From positions 4,956,001-5,020,000 of the forward strand of contig OY282381.1 of assembly GCA_958295915.1 (NCBI GenBank): DNA of 64,000 bases, read 5' to 3'. A model generated the notes under the pieces. That model did not search any database and was not told the origin of the DNA. It saw only the letters and a program-made list of their open reading frames with translations. The stretch comes from an uncultured Caldilineaceae bacterium (lineage in GTDB: Bacteria; Chloroflexota; Anaerolineae; Caldilineales; Caldilineaceae). How positions within the stretch are numbered: position 1 is the stretch's first letter; each line of letters begins with the position of its first letter. Both the position numbers and the translations under genes were made by a program. This document shows positions 35,747 to 44,785 of this stretch, piece by piece.

Positions 35747-37213
35747 CTAACCGTCGAGGCCGGCGGCCTTCCTGAGCTCGGCGCGAATTCTGGTTGCCTC
35801 AGCCTGCCACTCCTCGGCGATCTGCTGCGCAGTGACTCTGCCATCGAATATGTGGCCTACTCCGCTTTCTCCACAGCGTTCTGCCCCGCCATACATATCG
35901 GCGCAACGGGACCCGAGCCAGTGCATCAGCTGGCCGTCCATCCACTCCCAGCCGGAGAAGGTAGGCGGATGTTCGATGTCCCTTCTCAGGTTGGCCACCG
36001 AGACCGCGCCGGCGTTGTGTTTCGCCGCCAACTCATCGAGCCAGGGATCTTCGCCAAAACTCTTCAACGCAGAAGGCGGCCCGGCAATCGTCATAATCGC
36101 CTGCGCGATCTCGGACTGTAGCTGCATTGTCGCCAACTGGAAGGCCGCTTCGTGGTTTTCCAGTTGGCTCGACGCTACGATACCGGCGCCCCATGTGCCT
36201 TCGTAGCCATACTCATGAGACCCCGGCGCCATCCCCGGTATCTCCGAATAGCCGATGAGTTCGACCATATCGTACATTTCCTTGTCATAGGCAATGAGAA
36301 TCGGCCAGGTGAACTGCTGCGCGGCGACTACGCCTTCAAAGAGCCGTTCGTTGCGGGCTACTTCGGGTTCGTTGGCATTGTCATAGCTGACGCCGTAGGT
36401 GTAGACCGGATCAAGGTAGATGGTCTGTATTGTATTGGCCATTTCTTCCGTGTTGATCGTAAACTGGCCTGCGCCTTCGTCCCACCAGTGGGAACCCTGA
36501 TCGAGAACGCCGCCGAGAACGGGGAACCCTGACCAGCTTGTGCCAATGTGATCCCAGCCCCAGCGGGTGATGTTGCCGCTGGCGTCCTGTATTTGGAGCT
36601 TTTGGGTCCACTCGAACAGCTCCGCGTAGCTCTCGAACGCGCCATGCGTTGCAGGATGAGAGATGCCGGCTTCGTCGAGAAAGTCCTTGCGGTAGATGAA
36701 GAACCCATTGGGAACCCCGTTATGCCAGAATGGGATCTTCTTGATTTCGCCGAAAAATGTCAGTGCCTCTATGTCAGCCGAAATGAAATCGTCGGCGCTA
36801 TGGGGCGAGGCATCCAAAAGGTCGTTCAGGGTCAGGTATGCGCCCTCGATGTAGAGCGCGCCCGACATCTTGCCCATGTCATGGACTACATCCGGCGGTG
36901 TGCCGGCAGCGATGGCGGGAATGAGCGTATCGCGTATGGGCCACTGTACTTCCTGCAGAGTGCCGTTGTGTCCGCTTTGTTCCATAAAGGTGTCGATGAT
37001 CAGGTTGTTGAACTCTGGCCAACCGGTCCCCTTCAGGCTCAGCAGGGTAAGATCAAGCGCCTCTGCCATGGCCTGATCATCGCTTGCGGACGCAGTATCC
37101 GCCGCATCCGTAGAAGCCGGCGCCGGCGCGGCGCAAGCGGCCAGAGCAAGTGAACCTGTGGCCACAGCGCTCCACTGCAGAAATTGCCGTCGACTTGCTT
37201 TCCTGTGTTCCAT
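35747..37213 (-). CDS. Extracellular solute-binding lipoprotein, Tat-type (tandem copy 2)
   Basis: 488 residues. Twin-arginine signal ASRRQFLQWSAVATGSLALAAC, with the cysteine as lipobox residue; then a family 1 binding-protein body (LLSLKGTGWPEFNNLIIDTF, PPDVVHDMGKMSGALY, IPFWHNGVPNGFF). GGAGG precedes the ATG. It is the downstream member of a tandem duplication with the gene at 37257-38723; signal sequences are almost identical. Probably carbohydrate binding, feeding the permeases encoded further downstream. Confidence 0.85.
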   Translation of the reverse strand: MEHRKASRRQFLQWSAVATGSLALAACAAPAPASTDAADTASASDDQAMAEALDLTLLSLKGTGWPEFNNLIIDTFMEQSGHNGTLQEVQWPIRDTLIPAIAAGTPPDVVHDMGKMSGALYIEGAYLTLNDLLDASPHSADDFISADIEALTFFGEIKKIPFWHNGVPNGFFIYRKDFLDEAGISHPATHGAFESYAELFEWTQKLQIQDASGNITRWGWDHIGTSWSGFPVLGGVLDQGSHWWDEGAGQFTINTEEMANTIQTIYLDPVYTYGVSYDNANEPEVARNERLFEGVVAAQQFTWPILIAYDKEMYDMVELIGYSEIPGMAPGSHEYGYEGTWGAGIVASSQLENHEAAFQLATMQLQSEIAQAIMTIAGPPSALKSFGEDPWLDELAAKHNAGAVSVANLRRDIEHPPTFSGWEWMDGQLMHWLGSRCADMYGGAERCGESGVGHIFDGRVTAQQIAEEWQAEATRIRAELRKAAGLDG

Positions 37214-37256
37214 CGGTTTTCCTCCATTCAGGAGTTAGTCAATCCCTAATGCGTAA

Positions 37257-38723
37257 TTAACTGTCCAGTCCGGCGGCCTTCCGCAGCTCGGCGCGACGAT
37301 TGGTTGCCTCAACCTGCCACTCCTCGGCGATCTGCTGCGCAGTGACTCGGCCATCGTATATGTGGCCCAGTCCATTCTCGCCACAACGCTCTTCCCCGCC
37401 AACCGTCGGGTTGCAGCGATAGTGCGGCCAGGTGAAGTACTCGCCATCCATCCACTCCCAACCGGCGAAGGTAGGCTCATATTTGACGTCTCTCTGGTAG
37501 ATGAATACCGCGAGCGCGCCGGCGTTGTGTTTCGCCGCCAACTCTTCGAGGAAGGGATCATCTTTGAAGCTCTTCAGCGCAGAAGCCGGCCCTGCGATCT
37601 CCATGATCGCGCGCGCGATCTCGGGCTGTAGCTGCATCGTCGCCAGCTGAAAGGCCGCTTCGTGATGTTCGACCGGGCTTGACGCCACGATACCGGCGCC
37701 CCACGTGCCTTCGTAGCAGTAGTTATGGGCGCCCGGCGCCATCCCCGGCATCTCGGCAAAGCCGAGGATTTCGACCATGTCCATCATGTCCTTGTCGAGC
37801 GCAATGAGGATCGGCCAGTTCATATGCGACGCAGCCACAACACCCTCAAAGAGCTTCTCGGTAAAGCCTACCTCGGGCGCGTTGGCGTTATCATAGCTGA
37901 CCCCATAGGTATAGACCGGGTCCATGTAAATAGTCTGTATGGCATTGGCCACTTCGTCTGTGTTCAGTGTGAACTGTTGCGTTCCTTCATCCCACCAGTG
38001 GCTGCCCTGATCGAGGACGCCGCCGAGGACGGAGAACCCGGCCCAAGTCAGGCCAATGTGATCCCAGCCCCAACGGGTGATGGCGCCGCTGGCGTCCTGC
38101 ACCTGGAGTTTCTGGGCCCACTCCCACAGATCCGCGTAGGTGTCAAAACCGTCCTCGGTGGAGGGATAGGCGACACCGACTTCGTCGAGAAAATCCTTGC
38201 GATAGGCCATGACTGCAATGGGAACCGTGTTATGCCAGAACGGGATCTTCTTGATGTCGCTGAAGAACGTCAGCGAATCTATATCGGCTGATATGAAATC
38301 ATCGGCGCTGAAGGGAGCGGTATCCACCAGATCATTCAGGGTCAGGTAGGCGCCTTCGATGTAAAGCGCGCCCGACATCTTGCCCATATCGTGGACTACA
38401 TCCGGCGGTGTGCCGGCAGCAATGGCGGGAATTACCGTATCGCGTATGGGCCACTGCGCTTCCTGCAGGGTGCCGCTGTGTCCCGTCTGCTCTTGGAAGG
38501 TCTCAACGATCAGGTTGTTGAACGTGGGCCAACCGGTCCCCTTCAGGCTCAGGAGGGTAAGATCAAGCGCCTCTGCCATGGCCTGGTCATCGCTTGCGGA
38601 CGCGGTATCCGCCGCATCCGTAGAAGCCGGCGCGGGCGCGGCGCAAGCGGCCAGAGCAAGTGAACCTGTGGCCACAGCGCTCCACTGCAGAAATTGCCGT
38701 CGACTTACTTCCCTGTGTTCCAT
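37257..38723 (-). CDS. Extracellular solute-binding lipoprotein, Tat-type (tandem copy 1)
   Basis: 488 residues from ATG 38723, with GGAGG seven bases upstream. The frame continues to 38777 without support. Tat signal VSRRQFLQWSAVATGSLALAAC. It is near-identical to the following gene through the signal and much of the N-terminal lobe (both contain PPDVVHDMGKMSGALYIEGAYLTL-type sequence). It differs at binding-site loops (IPFWHNTVPIAVMAYRKDF versus NGVPNGFFIYRKDF), so the two may bind different sugars. Transcription likely starts in the 38.7-39.2 kb gap. Confidence 0.85.
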   Translation of the reverse strand: MEHREVSRRQFLQWSAVATGSLALAACAAPAPASTDAADTASASDDQAMAEALDLTLLSLKGTGWPTFNNLIVETFQEQTGHSGTLQEAQWPIRDTVIPAIAAGTPPDVVHDMGKMSGALYIEGAYLTLNDLVDTAPFSADDFISADIDSLTFFSDIKKIPFWHNTVPIAVMAYRKDFLDEVGVAYPSTEDGFDTYADLWEWAQKLQVQDASGAITRWGWDHIGLTWAGFSVLGGVLDQGSHWWDEGTQQFTLNTDEVANAIQTIYMDPVYTYGVSYDNANAPEVGFTEKLFEGVVAASHMNWPILIALDKDMMDMVEILGFAEMPGMAPGAHNYCYEGTWGAGIVASSPVEHHEAAFQLATMQLQPEIARAIMEIAGPASALKSFKDDPFLEELAAKHNAGALAVFIYQRDVKYEPTFAGWEWMDGEYFTWPHYRCNPTVGGEERCGENGLGHIYDGRVTAQQIAEEWQVEATNRRAELRKAAGLDS

Positions 38724-39220
38724 CGGTTTTCCTCCATTTCGGCATTTCCGCCAGTTCAACAGCTGAAGGGCGCTCATGCCTCATTGCTTAGTAGGGTTGC
38801 GTCAAAGGTGATTTGATGCGTTTTGAAGGATAGATGCTCCTTTCCAGATACTCACCATCGTATGAAGACGGTCGATCCAGCGCTGGCGGAATGGGCTGCC
38901 GGCAGGGTTCGATACCCAGCGTTTCGAGTGGAGAAACTGTTGCCCAAGGCAGGCGCAAGGTCTGCCCCTACGAAGCGCAACGTCTTAAAGAAGAGAATCC
39001 GGTCGTCGCTGAGCGGAGAAGGAACGAAGCGCTCATGGGCAAGGTCTCCTGACTATACCGATTTGAGTAGGGTCAGGCAAGCATATCACAGCGACACGAT
39101 GAGAGCAACCTGCGAAAAATCGACTATGTTCGTGTGATTATCGACTATGATTTGGGTGAGTATTCAGGATGAACGGGCGCTGCTCCGAGACAGTGATTTT
39201 GGGGATGGGCAGACGTTGCA
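38724..39220. other. Intergenic region with repeat C and a tRNA-like fragment
   Basis: About 500 bases upstream of the tandem binding-protein genes and downstream of the first DNA methyltransferase. It contains a repeat C copy at 38939-38971, a short repeat-B-like ATTATCGACTATGATTT near 39138, and a tRNA-like fold fragment at 38879-38923 (see rejected items). No gene is convincing. Confidence 0.5.
38939..38971. repeat. Repeat C copy
   Basis: GTTGCCCAAGGCAGGCGCAAGG followed by TCTGCCCCTAC, the reverse orientation of the 21865 and 35629 copies. Confidence 0.6.
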
Positions 39221-42200
39221 TCAGCGTCCATAAACCGTTTCGTATGACGGCAACAATCTTTGTATCCGCTCAACTTCACACGCGGAAAAACCGTACAGCG
39301 AGCCAATCAGAACATCTAATCGACGCTCATCCGCTGTTGCCTGCGCTACGGCCTCCGTTTGGCAGTCCACTCCACCCAATTTCAAAAGGCGTGCAACGAG
39401 TGTTTCAATTTCGTCGCGGGTCGTTTCATCGGGCATCGGCGGGAATGGCAACGAATTTATCTCCCCCGCTGATAGCTGCGTATTGCTATTCAGCCGTCTG
39501 AAAAGATACTCCATCAAACTAGAGTTGAGTGCCCCCAGCAAAAAGGCGCCACGCGAATCGTCGTCCAATGATATGAAATTTGTGTGGTTTTCCGAATACA
39601 CGTTCTCAGTATAAAAATACTCTGGCGCAACCACGGTCGCTATAATGCGGCGAGGTTGCTCATTGGCAGAGATGCGCTGCGTCACAATGCCCACACCTGT
39701 AATGTTTGGCGCTACCGCTGACAGAATGCTTTTTGCCAGCCATTCCTTGCCGATTCGTCTGTTGGATTCTCGTCTGGCGTATCTCTGTATATTTTCTGCC
39801 CATACCAATCGGCACGCATCATTGACATTGGCAGGCCGTGCATAGTCTCGATACTTGTCGAACTGTAACTTGCCTGTTTCCGCCTTAAGTCCAAAAGCCG
39901 ATAGGTTTACGCCCTTTGCATTCATCTTTTCGAATACCTGGTAATCGAACTCTGACGCGCCTATGTAAAAGGCGTTGTCATATTCATCGCCCAACAGTAC
40001 ACGCTCTGACCTGATTGAATGCGCAGTTTGCGAGTCAGTGAGGTCAATGGGTTTAGAAATTGCCCGGATACTGACCACGTAAGATGGGGCTGGATTCGTC
40101 TTTTTGGACAAATGCAGAATGATGCACTCCTGTAGTACATTCTCAAATGTGTTGTGGCGGTCTGCAATCAGCGCGATGCCCTTCAACTCGGATTGCCGCT
40201 GTATAACCTTCCTCAGATTCATGAAGTACTTGTCGGTTAGCAAAGTCCTTGGATCGATAAAGGAAAGCTGTCCCTCTTCGCTCAGCAGTTGTAATCCGCG
40301 CTGGATAAACAGCCCGTAAAGGTTCATACGACCATATACGCCCTCTCTGTACATCGCTCTCAGTAGGCTATCTTTGGTGACTACATACGGCGGATTCCCA
40401 ATCACCACATCGAAGCCGTCAGCGACGCCGAACATATACTCGGCGTCGAACCAGTCGGCGCCGGCGTTCTGGTCGTAGGGGTCCCAGCGGGCGATTTTTT
40501 CGGCGTCGTCAATGGGCATGCCGCTCTGCGTCAACGCTGCCGCCAGTCTGTCGCGCAGCCGCCGGTCATTCTCCCGGCGCGCCAGCTTCTTGCGCCGCGT
40601 GGCGGCCTGGAAGTGGCGCTCGCGGTTGGCGTTCAGCTCCCGCTGCAGTGCGTTTACGGCGTCGGTCTGGCCCAGTCTCATCTGCCCACGATGTGTCCAG
40701 CCCAGGGCCAGCAGCGTGTCGGCGGCGACAAAGCGCGTTTCCAGGTTGGGCAGCGGCTTGATGCCGTAGTTGTCTCCTGCCTCCCCGGTCGGCTCCTGCT
40801 CGATGGCCAGGGAGATGAAGAAGCGCAGCTTGGCGATCTGGGTGGCGATGGTCTGAATGTCCACGCCGTAGACGCTGTTCTGGATCAGATAGAGCTTGCG
40901 CCCGAAGTCGGAGTCGCGGTAGCGCTCGAAGGTATCGCTGATTTCACCCAGTTCGGCAGCGCGCTCCCGCTGATCGCGCCTGTCAAAGGCCGAGGCCGCG
41001 CGGCGCCTGGCCAGCTCTTTCTGCAACTGCTCCCAGCGTCGGTTGTCGGGGTCGAGGCGGCGCAGGGCCAGGGTCAGCTTGTGCAGCGCGCCCATGGGAA
41101 AAGCGCCGGAACCGACCGCGGGGTCGAGGAGTTTGAGTTCGGCGATGGCGCGCACAAGGCTCTCTTTTTCGCTCTCGGCAAAGAGTTCATGGACGTCGTT
41201 GAACGCGTCCTCGTAGTCCAGCAGATAGCGCAGACGCTTGCGCCAGGAGTCGGCGTCGCCGTCAGTGGGCTGCGCCTTTTCCGCCAGAGCCGCGACCAGA
41301 GCCTCGTCCACCATGTAGTCCACCACCGGCCGCGGCGTGTAGTAGGAGCCGGTCTGCTTGCGCGCGCTCGCGCGCGTTTCGGGGGTGTAGGCGGCCAGCA
41401 GGTTCTCGAAGACCTTGCCCAGCAGCTCCGGGTCCAGGGCCACCTCCCGCTCCGCGGGCGTGTTCTCCTCGACCGTGAACTTGTAGCGCCTGAAGAGGGG
41501 GATCAGCCCATCGTCATCGAAGAACAGACGGTTGGGGATGTGTAGGAGCGCCCCTTGTGGACGCCCCCTGCGCTGATTGGCGTTGTCACTGAAGCAGTCG
41601 ATGCGATAGCCGCCCTGTTTGGGCGCCTCCTCGCTGTCCAGACAGTCGAACAGGCCGCCGTTGATGAAGGGCGTCTGCGCGAACAGCGCCAGCAGCGCGT
41701 CGGGCTCGGCCATCTCTTCACGATAGCGATAGAGGGAAAAGTTGCGGTGGTCGGCGTTCGTTTTCCTGGCGAATCGTCGCCGCTCGATGTCGGTGTTCAG
41801 CGTGGCGAAGAACAGGTTTTGCAGCACCGCGCGATAGTAGGAATCGCCCGAGTCACGGTCGTAGTCCCGCAGCAGGGGGCCGACTTGCGCCTCGATGAAC
41901 AGGTCTGCGGCGATCAGTCCCTTCTCCCGGATGAACCAGACGAACAGCAGGCGCGTGATCAGGCGGATAACATGCTCTTCGGCCGGCAGGGTCTTGGCCT
42001 GGTTGGTGGGAAACCTAGCCTCTCTGAGCGCGCGGGTGAACCAGGCGAACAGGTCTTTGTAGAAGCGCCGGTTCAGTTCCTCGGTGTCCAGCGCGTCCAG
42101 CCAGGCGGCCAGCAGACCATCGAAGTTGTGCCGCTCGCCGCGCCCCTCCATCCAGCGCAGCCGGGCTGCCAGGGCCAGTTCGGCCAGGATATCCAGATGG

Positions 42201-42763
42201 GCGCGCTGGGGGCTGGCCGGGTCGATCTCGCGTATCAGCGAGACGCTGCCCAGCACGGCGCGGCGTTTGTCGCGCTTGTGCGGGCGGCGGTGCGCAAAGG
42301 CCAGGGTGAGCAGGTCCGCGGCGCTCCTGAAGAGGACGACTGTGGGCTGGCTCAGCCGTTTGTTTATCTCGCGGGTGAATGCGGCATACTGGCCGCGCGC
42401 ATACGACTGGCCGTTGAGTTCGACGGCGGCAAAAACAAAGCTCTTGTTGGCGTCTGTGTCAAAGGCGCCGGCTGCGAAGTTTTGCGGATGCGCCGGGGCG
42501 ATTTCGGAATCGGTTAGCTGGAACAGAATCCGCGCTGCGGCGACGTTCTGGCGGAAGCGCTCCTCCGATTGCGTGTCCGGGTTCGCGGCGGGAAACTGCG
42601 CGCTGAAGTCGTCCACATGGCCCGTCTGGCCGGGCAGCGTGCGCTCGCTGCGGTAGCCGAGAGCGGCCAGCAGCTCCGACGCCGTGGCCGCGAAGTCGCC
42701 CGCCGACAGGGCAGCCAGAGCGGATCGGATTTCGTTATATAAATTCAGGAGAATCACAGTCAA
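39221..42763 (-). CDS. Eco57I-type adenine-specific DNA methyltransferase, copy 1
   Basis: 1180 residues. The N-terminal 450 residues form the conserved front of this R-M family (LLFVWFIREKGLIAADLF, then LLGKVFENLLAAYTPETRASARKQTGSYYTP). The catalytic part has motif I DPAVGSGAFPMG (about residue 547) and motif IV NPPYV (about 790). The remainder is the target-recognition region and C-terminal helices. Residues 1-800 are nearly identical to the copy at 50.8 kb; after NPPYV the two diverge completely, so they should recognise different sites. The frame opens with TTG overlapping the stop of the dioxygenase gene, inside a repeat-B-like sequence. Compared with copy 2 it has an extra GRPQGALL segment encoded by repeat-C-like DNA near 41540. 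Likely part of a BREX/DISARM-like or type IIG-like defence system. Confidence 0.85.
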   Translation of the reverse strand: MTVILLNLYNEIRSALAALSAGDFAATASELLAALGYRSERTLPGQTGHVDDFSAQFPAANPDTQSEERFRQNVAAARILFQLTDSEIAPAHPQNFAAGAFDTDANKSFVFAAVELNGQSYARGQYAAFTREINKRLSQPTVVLFRSAADLLTLAFAHRRPHKRDKRRAVLGSVSLIREIDPASPQRAHLDILAELALAARLRWMEGRGERHNFDGLLAAWLDALDTEELNRRFYKDLFAWFTRALREARFPTNQAKTLPAEEHVIRLITRLLFVWFIREKGLIAADLFIEAQVGPLLRDYDRDSGDSYYRAVLQNLFFATLNTDIERRRFARKTNADHRNFSLYRYREEMAEPDALLALFAQTPFINGGLFDCLDSEEAPKQGGYRIDCFSDNANQRRGRPQGALLHIPNRLFFDDDGLIPLFRRYKFTVEENTPAEREVALDPELLGKVFENLLAAYTPETRASARKQTGSYYTPRPVVDYMVDEALVAALAEKAQPTDGDADSWRKRLRYLLDYEDAFNDVHELFAESEKESLVRAIAELKLLDPAVGSGAFPMGALHKLTLALRRLDPDNRRWEQLQKELARRRAASAFDRRDQRERAAELGEISDTFERYRDSDFGRKLYLIQNSVYGVDIQTIATQIAKLRFFISLAIEQEPTGEAGDNYGIKPLPNLETRFVAADTLLALGWTHRGQMRLGQTDAVNALQRELNANRERHFQAATRRKKLARRENDRRLRDRLAAALTQSGMPIDDAEKIARWDPYDQNAGADWFDAEYMFGVADGFDVVIGNPPYVVTKDSLLRAMYREGVYGRMNLYGLFIQRGLQLLSEEGQLSFIDPRTLLTDKYFMNLRKVIQRQSELKGIALIADRHNTFENVLQECIILHLSKKTNPAPSYVVSIRAISKPIDLTDSQTAHSIRSERVLLGDEYDNAFYIGASEFDYQVFEKMNAKGVNLSAFGLKAETGKLQFDKYRDYARPANVNDACRLVWAENIQRYARRESNRRIGKEWLAKSILSAVAPNITGVGIVTQRISANEQPRRIIATVVAPEYFYTENVYSENHTNFISLDDDSRGAFLLGALNSSLMEYLFRRLNSNTQLSAGEINSLPFPPMPDETTRDEIETLVARLLKLGGVDCQTEAVAQATADERRLDVLIGSLYGFSACEVERIQRLLPSYETVYGR

Positions 42764-43716
42764 AGCTGCATTGCCAATTCCTGCGCGCGCTCCAGGCTGG
42801 CGCTTTTTTCTTCGAGCATGCGCCGACGCACTTCTGCCAGGGTCTCTGCGGATGCGCCCGTCGTGACATACAGCGCGCGGCTGGCTATGATCTCGTCAAT
42901 TTGCTGGGCGACCCGCCGCACGTCAGGGCCTAAGGTGTGCGCCAGCCAACTCGCTGAATCTTCAGCGCGCTGATAGCGAAAGTCACAGGAGAGTCGGATC
43001 CGATCCGAACGGTTGAGCAGACCGCGATGCACCGTCAAACAGGTAAAAATCACCGCATCACCAGGCTGAAAGTCGGACGTCACCCAGCTAAGAGTATCTG
43101 CGTCCAATCCGAATACCTCGTTTTTCTTCACCAGCTTGGCTGAACTGGCCACCGACCCACCGCCGTGGTCTAACTCACCTCGCAGATGAGACCCCGGCGC
43201 GACGGCCAAGCCACCGATCTTCTCGTCAATGTCCATCAGCGCCAGCCAGCAGGCATTGAAGCTTTGGGATTGATAGCCGAACTTGATGTTGCCGTCCTGG
43301 TGAGCGCCCAGACCGATCGGCGCCGGCGCATCTGGATCCGGATACATCACGCGAATCAGGCGCTGTTCCCAGACCTGCACCGCGCCGCCAAAGATTCCTT
43401 CCATCAGCGCCACGATCCCTGGCGACTCCGCCAGCTTTACGAAGGAGTCGAGCCGCACGATCTTATCGTAGAAAGCCATGTATTCCGTTTCCGTAGGATG
43501 TGGGCCGCCACTCCACATTGGGTCGGCTGCGCCGTCGTCCTCGATAATCTGATGTTCCCGCAGGATGCGCATAATATCCTGTTTGACAGTCAGAACCCGC
43601 TCTGGGTCGACCAATCGACGCAAGAACAGGTATCCCTCCTCATGCAGAACTGCCGACAGACGGGCAGCATCGCCTAAATGCCTGGTTGAATCTCTGAACG
43701 GCTGATAGCTGGACAT
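42760..43716 (-). CDS. Phytanoyl-CoA dioxygenase (PhyH) family protein
   Basis: 318 residues, Fe(II)/2-oxoglutarate-dependent oxygenase. The metal ligands are seen in GAHQDGNIKFGY (HxD) and in the distal VHRGLLNRSDRIRLS, where the histidine and the 2-oxoglutarate-binding arginine lie. Substrates range from acyl-CoAs to natural products and are not predictable. AAGGAGG precedes the ATG at 43716. Its stop overlaps the TTG start of the DNA methyltransferase. Whether it belongs with the defence genes or is a metabolic neighbour is uncertain; the upstream aldolase favours metabolism. Confidence 0.85.
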   Translation of the reverse strand: MSSYQPFRDSTRHLGDAARLSAVLHEEGYLFLRRLVDPERVLTVKQDIMRILREHQIIEDDGAADPMWSGGPHPTETEYMAFYDKIVRLDSFVKLAESPGIVALMEGIFGGAVQVWEQRLIRVMYPDPDAPAPIGLGAHQDGNIKFGYQSQSFNACWLALMDIDEKIGGLAVAPGSHLRGELDHGGGSVASSAKLVKKNEVFGLDADTLSWVTSDFQPGDAVIFTCLTVHRGLLNRSDRIRLSCDFRYQRAEDSASWLAHTLGPDVRRVAQQIDEIIASRALYVTTGASAETLAEVRRRMLEEKSASLERAQELAMQL

Positions 43717-43771
43717 CGCTCTTCCTCCTTAGGCGCGCATGAGATATGCGCGCAATCATATAAATCAGTGG

Positions 43772-44599
43772 TCACCTGGCGGGAATATCGAAAAGATCCG
43801 CGACCGCCGTCAGCTGGGCGCGGGCCGCGTCTGCGATCAGGCTATAGTCGGTAGCGTAGCACAAAAACGTGAAGCCCTGGTCTATCCGTTCACGCAGCTC
43901 CTCTGGCGTGCCGCAGCCGTAGCCGATAGCTACGCCATTCTGCCGACCGACCGCCAAGGCCCGTTCAAGCGCGACTTCAATCCGGGGCAAAGAATCCTCC
44001 TGCATCGGATTCAATCCCAGAGCCAGGCTGAGGTCGAAACGGCCAGCATACAGCGCGTCGACCCCGGGCACAGACGTGATCGCTTCCAGGTCATCCAATG
44101 CCTCCTTGGTTTCCAGCATAAGAACGACGAGCGTGTTCTCATTGGCGCGCTTGAAGTAGTCCTCATAGTCGAGGGTATATTGAGAGGCGCGCAAAGGACC
44201 AAAGCTGCGCGTGCCTTCGGGCGGATAGCGCGTGGCGCGGACGATGGCGCGCGCTTCAGCGGCGCTTCTCACCATGGGCACGAGGATCCCCATGGCGCCT
44301 ATATCCAGCGCGCGCTGAATGAAGGTTGTATTGAAGGTTGTGTTGTGCGCCTCTGTAGGGCGCGACACCGGATTGGATGCAGGGACGCGCACAATGGGAA
44401 TGCTGTTGGTTGCATTCATGCCCATGAGCATATGCTGAACGCCTGCCAGGTCCAGCCCGTTGTGCTCCATTTCTATAGACAGCCAATCATAGCCGGCATG
44501 CGCCAGGAGCTCAGCGACGGTCGGGCTCCCCAATCCCACAAAACAACCGACCGTCGGTTGGCCCGCAAGCAGTCTTTCGCGCACCCAGTTCGTTCTCAC
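43772..44599 (-). CDS. HpcH/HpaI aldolase family protein (copy 2, with in-frame repeat insertion)
   Basis: 275 residues, paralogous to the aldolase at 21.1 kb (GCFVGLGSPTVAELLAHAG, EMEHNGLDLAGVQH, DIGAMGILVPMVRSAAEA, TRYPPEGTRSFGP). Copy 1 reads IPSADPVFIQRALD; here the same place reads VPASNPV, then fourteen extra residues SRPTEAHNTTFNTT, then FIQRALD. The 42-base insertion (44324-44365) contains a repeat A core. GTG start at 44599 with AGGAGG ten bases upstream. The insertion falls near the active-site barrel, so activity may be altered. Confidence 0.8.
   Translation of the reverse strand: MRTNWVRERLLAGQPTVGCFVGLGSPTVAELLAHAGYDWLSIEMEHNGLDLAGVQHMLMGMNATNSIPIVRVPASNPVSRPTEAHNTTFNTTFIQRALDIGAMGILVPMVRSAAEARAIVRATRYPPEGTRSFGPLRASQYTLDYEDYFKRANENTLVVLMLETKEALDDLEAITSVPGVDALYAGRFDLSLALGLNPMQEDSLPRIEVALERALAVGRQNGVAIGYGCGTPEELRERIDQGFTFLCYATDYSLIADAARAQLTAVADLFDIPAR
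44324..44365. repeat. In-frame repeat A insertion in the aldolase gene
   Basis: 42 bases absent from the paralogue at 21 kb. Contains GTGCGCCTCTGTAGGGCGCGA and a GGTTGTATTGAAGGTTGTGTT flank that repeats GAAGGTTGT. The latter could be a target duplication. Confidence 0.6.
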
Positions 44600-44626
44600 G
44601 ATATGCGTTCCTCCTGAAGTGTTAGA

Positions 44627-44651
44627 TCGCGCGCCACTGTAGGGCGCGACC
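44627..44651. repeat. Repeat A, intergenic copy
   Basis: TCGCGCGCCACTGTAGGGCGCGACC just upstream of the aldolase copy 2 gene; a near-perfect match to the consensus. Confidence 0.7.
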
Positions 44652-44785
44652 GGCGCCCGGACGATGGGCCTTGCTCAGCATAGAGAGCCATCGCCCCTTG
44701 CGTCCTTGCGCCTTTGCGTTAAAAAGGTGGCCAGTGTCATCTTCCGATTTTCCAGTCCGGAACGTCTCACAGCCTGAGCCCCATT

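Noticed and set aside
38879..38923. tRNA-like fold: AGCGCTG pairs with CAGCGTT, GGTTCGATACC looks like a T-loop and GGCGGAATGG like a tRNA-Leu 5' end
   Set aside because: Only about 45 bases long, lacks D and anticodon arms, and the T-stem has a mismatch. At most a decayed fragment, or chance.
38823..39137. 104-codon plus-strand ORF in the gap before the binding-protein genes
   Set aside because: It runs through repeat C and the tRNA-like fragment, has no ribosome binding site and no recognisable protein pattern.
40613..42517. Long plus-strand frames opposite methyltransferase copy 1 (and the minus-strand frame at 50648-52474 opposite copy 2)
   Set aside because: Antisense shadows of the conserved methyltransferase coding sequence in GC-rich DNA; both copies show the same shadow, as expected from their identity.
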